Assembly: GCF_003943505.1 (NCBI RefSeq)
Contig: NZ_RJPS01000004.1
Span: 130,658 to 178,277 of the forward strand
Source of the DNA: Streptococcus cristatus
GTDB taxonomy: Bacteria > Bacillota > Bacilli > Lactobacillales > Streptococcaceae
DNA length: 47,620 bases
Direction: 5' to 3'
The notes beneath the pieces were generated by a model that saw nothing but the letters and a program-made list of their open reading frames with translations, had not been told where the DNA came from and ran no database searches. Both the position numbers and the translations under genes were made by a program. This document shows positions 47,425 to 47,620 of this stretch, piece by piece (position 1 is the first letter of the stretch; each line of letters opens with the position of its first letter).

Positions 47425-47491
47425 CCAGTTGGGGCAAAAAATAGACAGGATAGGGATAGGAGGCCTGAGGGAAGAGTTTTTCTTGTAGAAT
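47425..47491 (+). promoter_or_regulatory. Likely comX promoter region
   Basis: A -10-like TAGAAT (47486-47491, preceded by TG) lies 28 bases before the ATG. CCAGTTGGG (47425-47433) and CAGGATAGG (47446-47454) are separated by 12 bases, and the second ends 31 bases before the -10, the same geometry as the comC ComE box, though the sequences are degenerate. Confidence 0.45.
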
Positions 47492-47518
47492 CATATTATC
47501 AAAGAAAAAGGAGATAAC

Positions 47519-47620
47519 ATGAACTTCAAGGAACGCTATGAGAAAGTGCAGTGGATTGTCCGGCGCTGTGCACGGGATTATTATGTACATTTATGGGAGA
47601 GTAGTGACTGGGAACAAGAA
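47519..47620 (+). CDS. comX: Competence sigma factor ComX, N-terminal fragment (cut by window edge)
   Basis: The first 34 codons (MNFKERYEKVQWIVRRCARD...) match the N-terminus of ComX/SigX, in which YYLHLWELSDWEQE is conserved; here it reads YYVHLWESSDWEQE. ComX is the alternative sigma factor switched on by ComE that directs late competence genes. AAAAAGGAG precedes the ATG. The place directly after ftsH is the same as pneumococcal comX1, which is followed by an rRNA operon; that part is outside the window. Whether a second comX copy exists cannot be seen. Confidence 0.92.
   Translation, partial: MNFKERYEKVQWIVRRCARDYYVHLWESSDWEQE

Overview
The window comes from a low-GC Gram-positive of the genus Streptococcus, most like the oral Mitis/Sanguinis-type species. 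Evidence for this is the gene order rlmH-htrA-parB-dnaA-dnaN-DUF951-ychF-pth-mfd-rqcP-divIC-small ORF-serine hydrolase-tilS-hpt-ftsH-comX, a comCDE quorum-sensing operon bounded by tRNA genes, parB without parA, and streptococcal parS sites. The species cannot be fixed from sequence alone; the predicted competence pheromone (DFRKIGLPRIIFK) matches none of the pherotypes I remember.

The chromosomal origin lies inside the window. DnaA boxes occur in three intergenic regions: rlmH-htrA (about 29975-30095), parB-dnaA (about 32250-32313) and dnaA-dnaN (33737-33838). The last is followed at 33843-33857 by a DnaA-trio run and an AT-rich stretch, so melting most likely starts just upstream of dnaN. 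Three parS-like sites (19177, 21813 and 44512) lie inside coding sequences on both sides of the origin and should load the ParB encoded at 31404-32165.

Left part (1-13069), all minus strand: a Veg-like fragment, dnaB, rplI, gdpP, mnmG, an SseB-like gene with a premature stop, mnmA, a LysM secreted protein, a YfhO-family membrane protein and an ABC-F ATPase. Then come trpS and guaB (plus), recF and a YaaA-type S4 protein (minus), and a plus-strand block ymfF-ymfH-rodZ-pgsA-ecfA1-ecfA2-ecfT that combines EF-P-associated peptidase homologues, cell shape, phospholipid synthesis and vitamin uptake. A second LysM protein closes that block. The minus strand then carries sdaAA/sdaAB, tRNA-Asn, tRNA-Glu, comE, comD, comC, tRNA-Arg and rlmH.

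Right part (30163-47620), nearly all plus strand and co-directional with replication: htrA with a CiaR box, parB, dnaA, dnaN, DUF951, ychF, pth, mfd, rqcP, divIC, a 42-residue ORF, a class A beta-lactamase-like protein, tilS, hpt, ftsH, and the first 34 codons of comX. One DUF1307 lipoprotein gene runs on the minus strand.

There is no insertion sequence, prophage, CRISPR array or defence island, and no gene-free stretch longer than 300 bases. The least explained signal is a family of short dyads and direct repeats built on TTTACA/TGTAAA and TTGACA/TGTCAA, mostly sitting just after stop codons. Others are a predicted leaderless parB transcript, a 21-base DnaA-box block shared between the htrA and dnaA promoters, a broken SseB-like gene and a possible inverted ComE site before comX.
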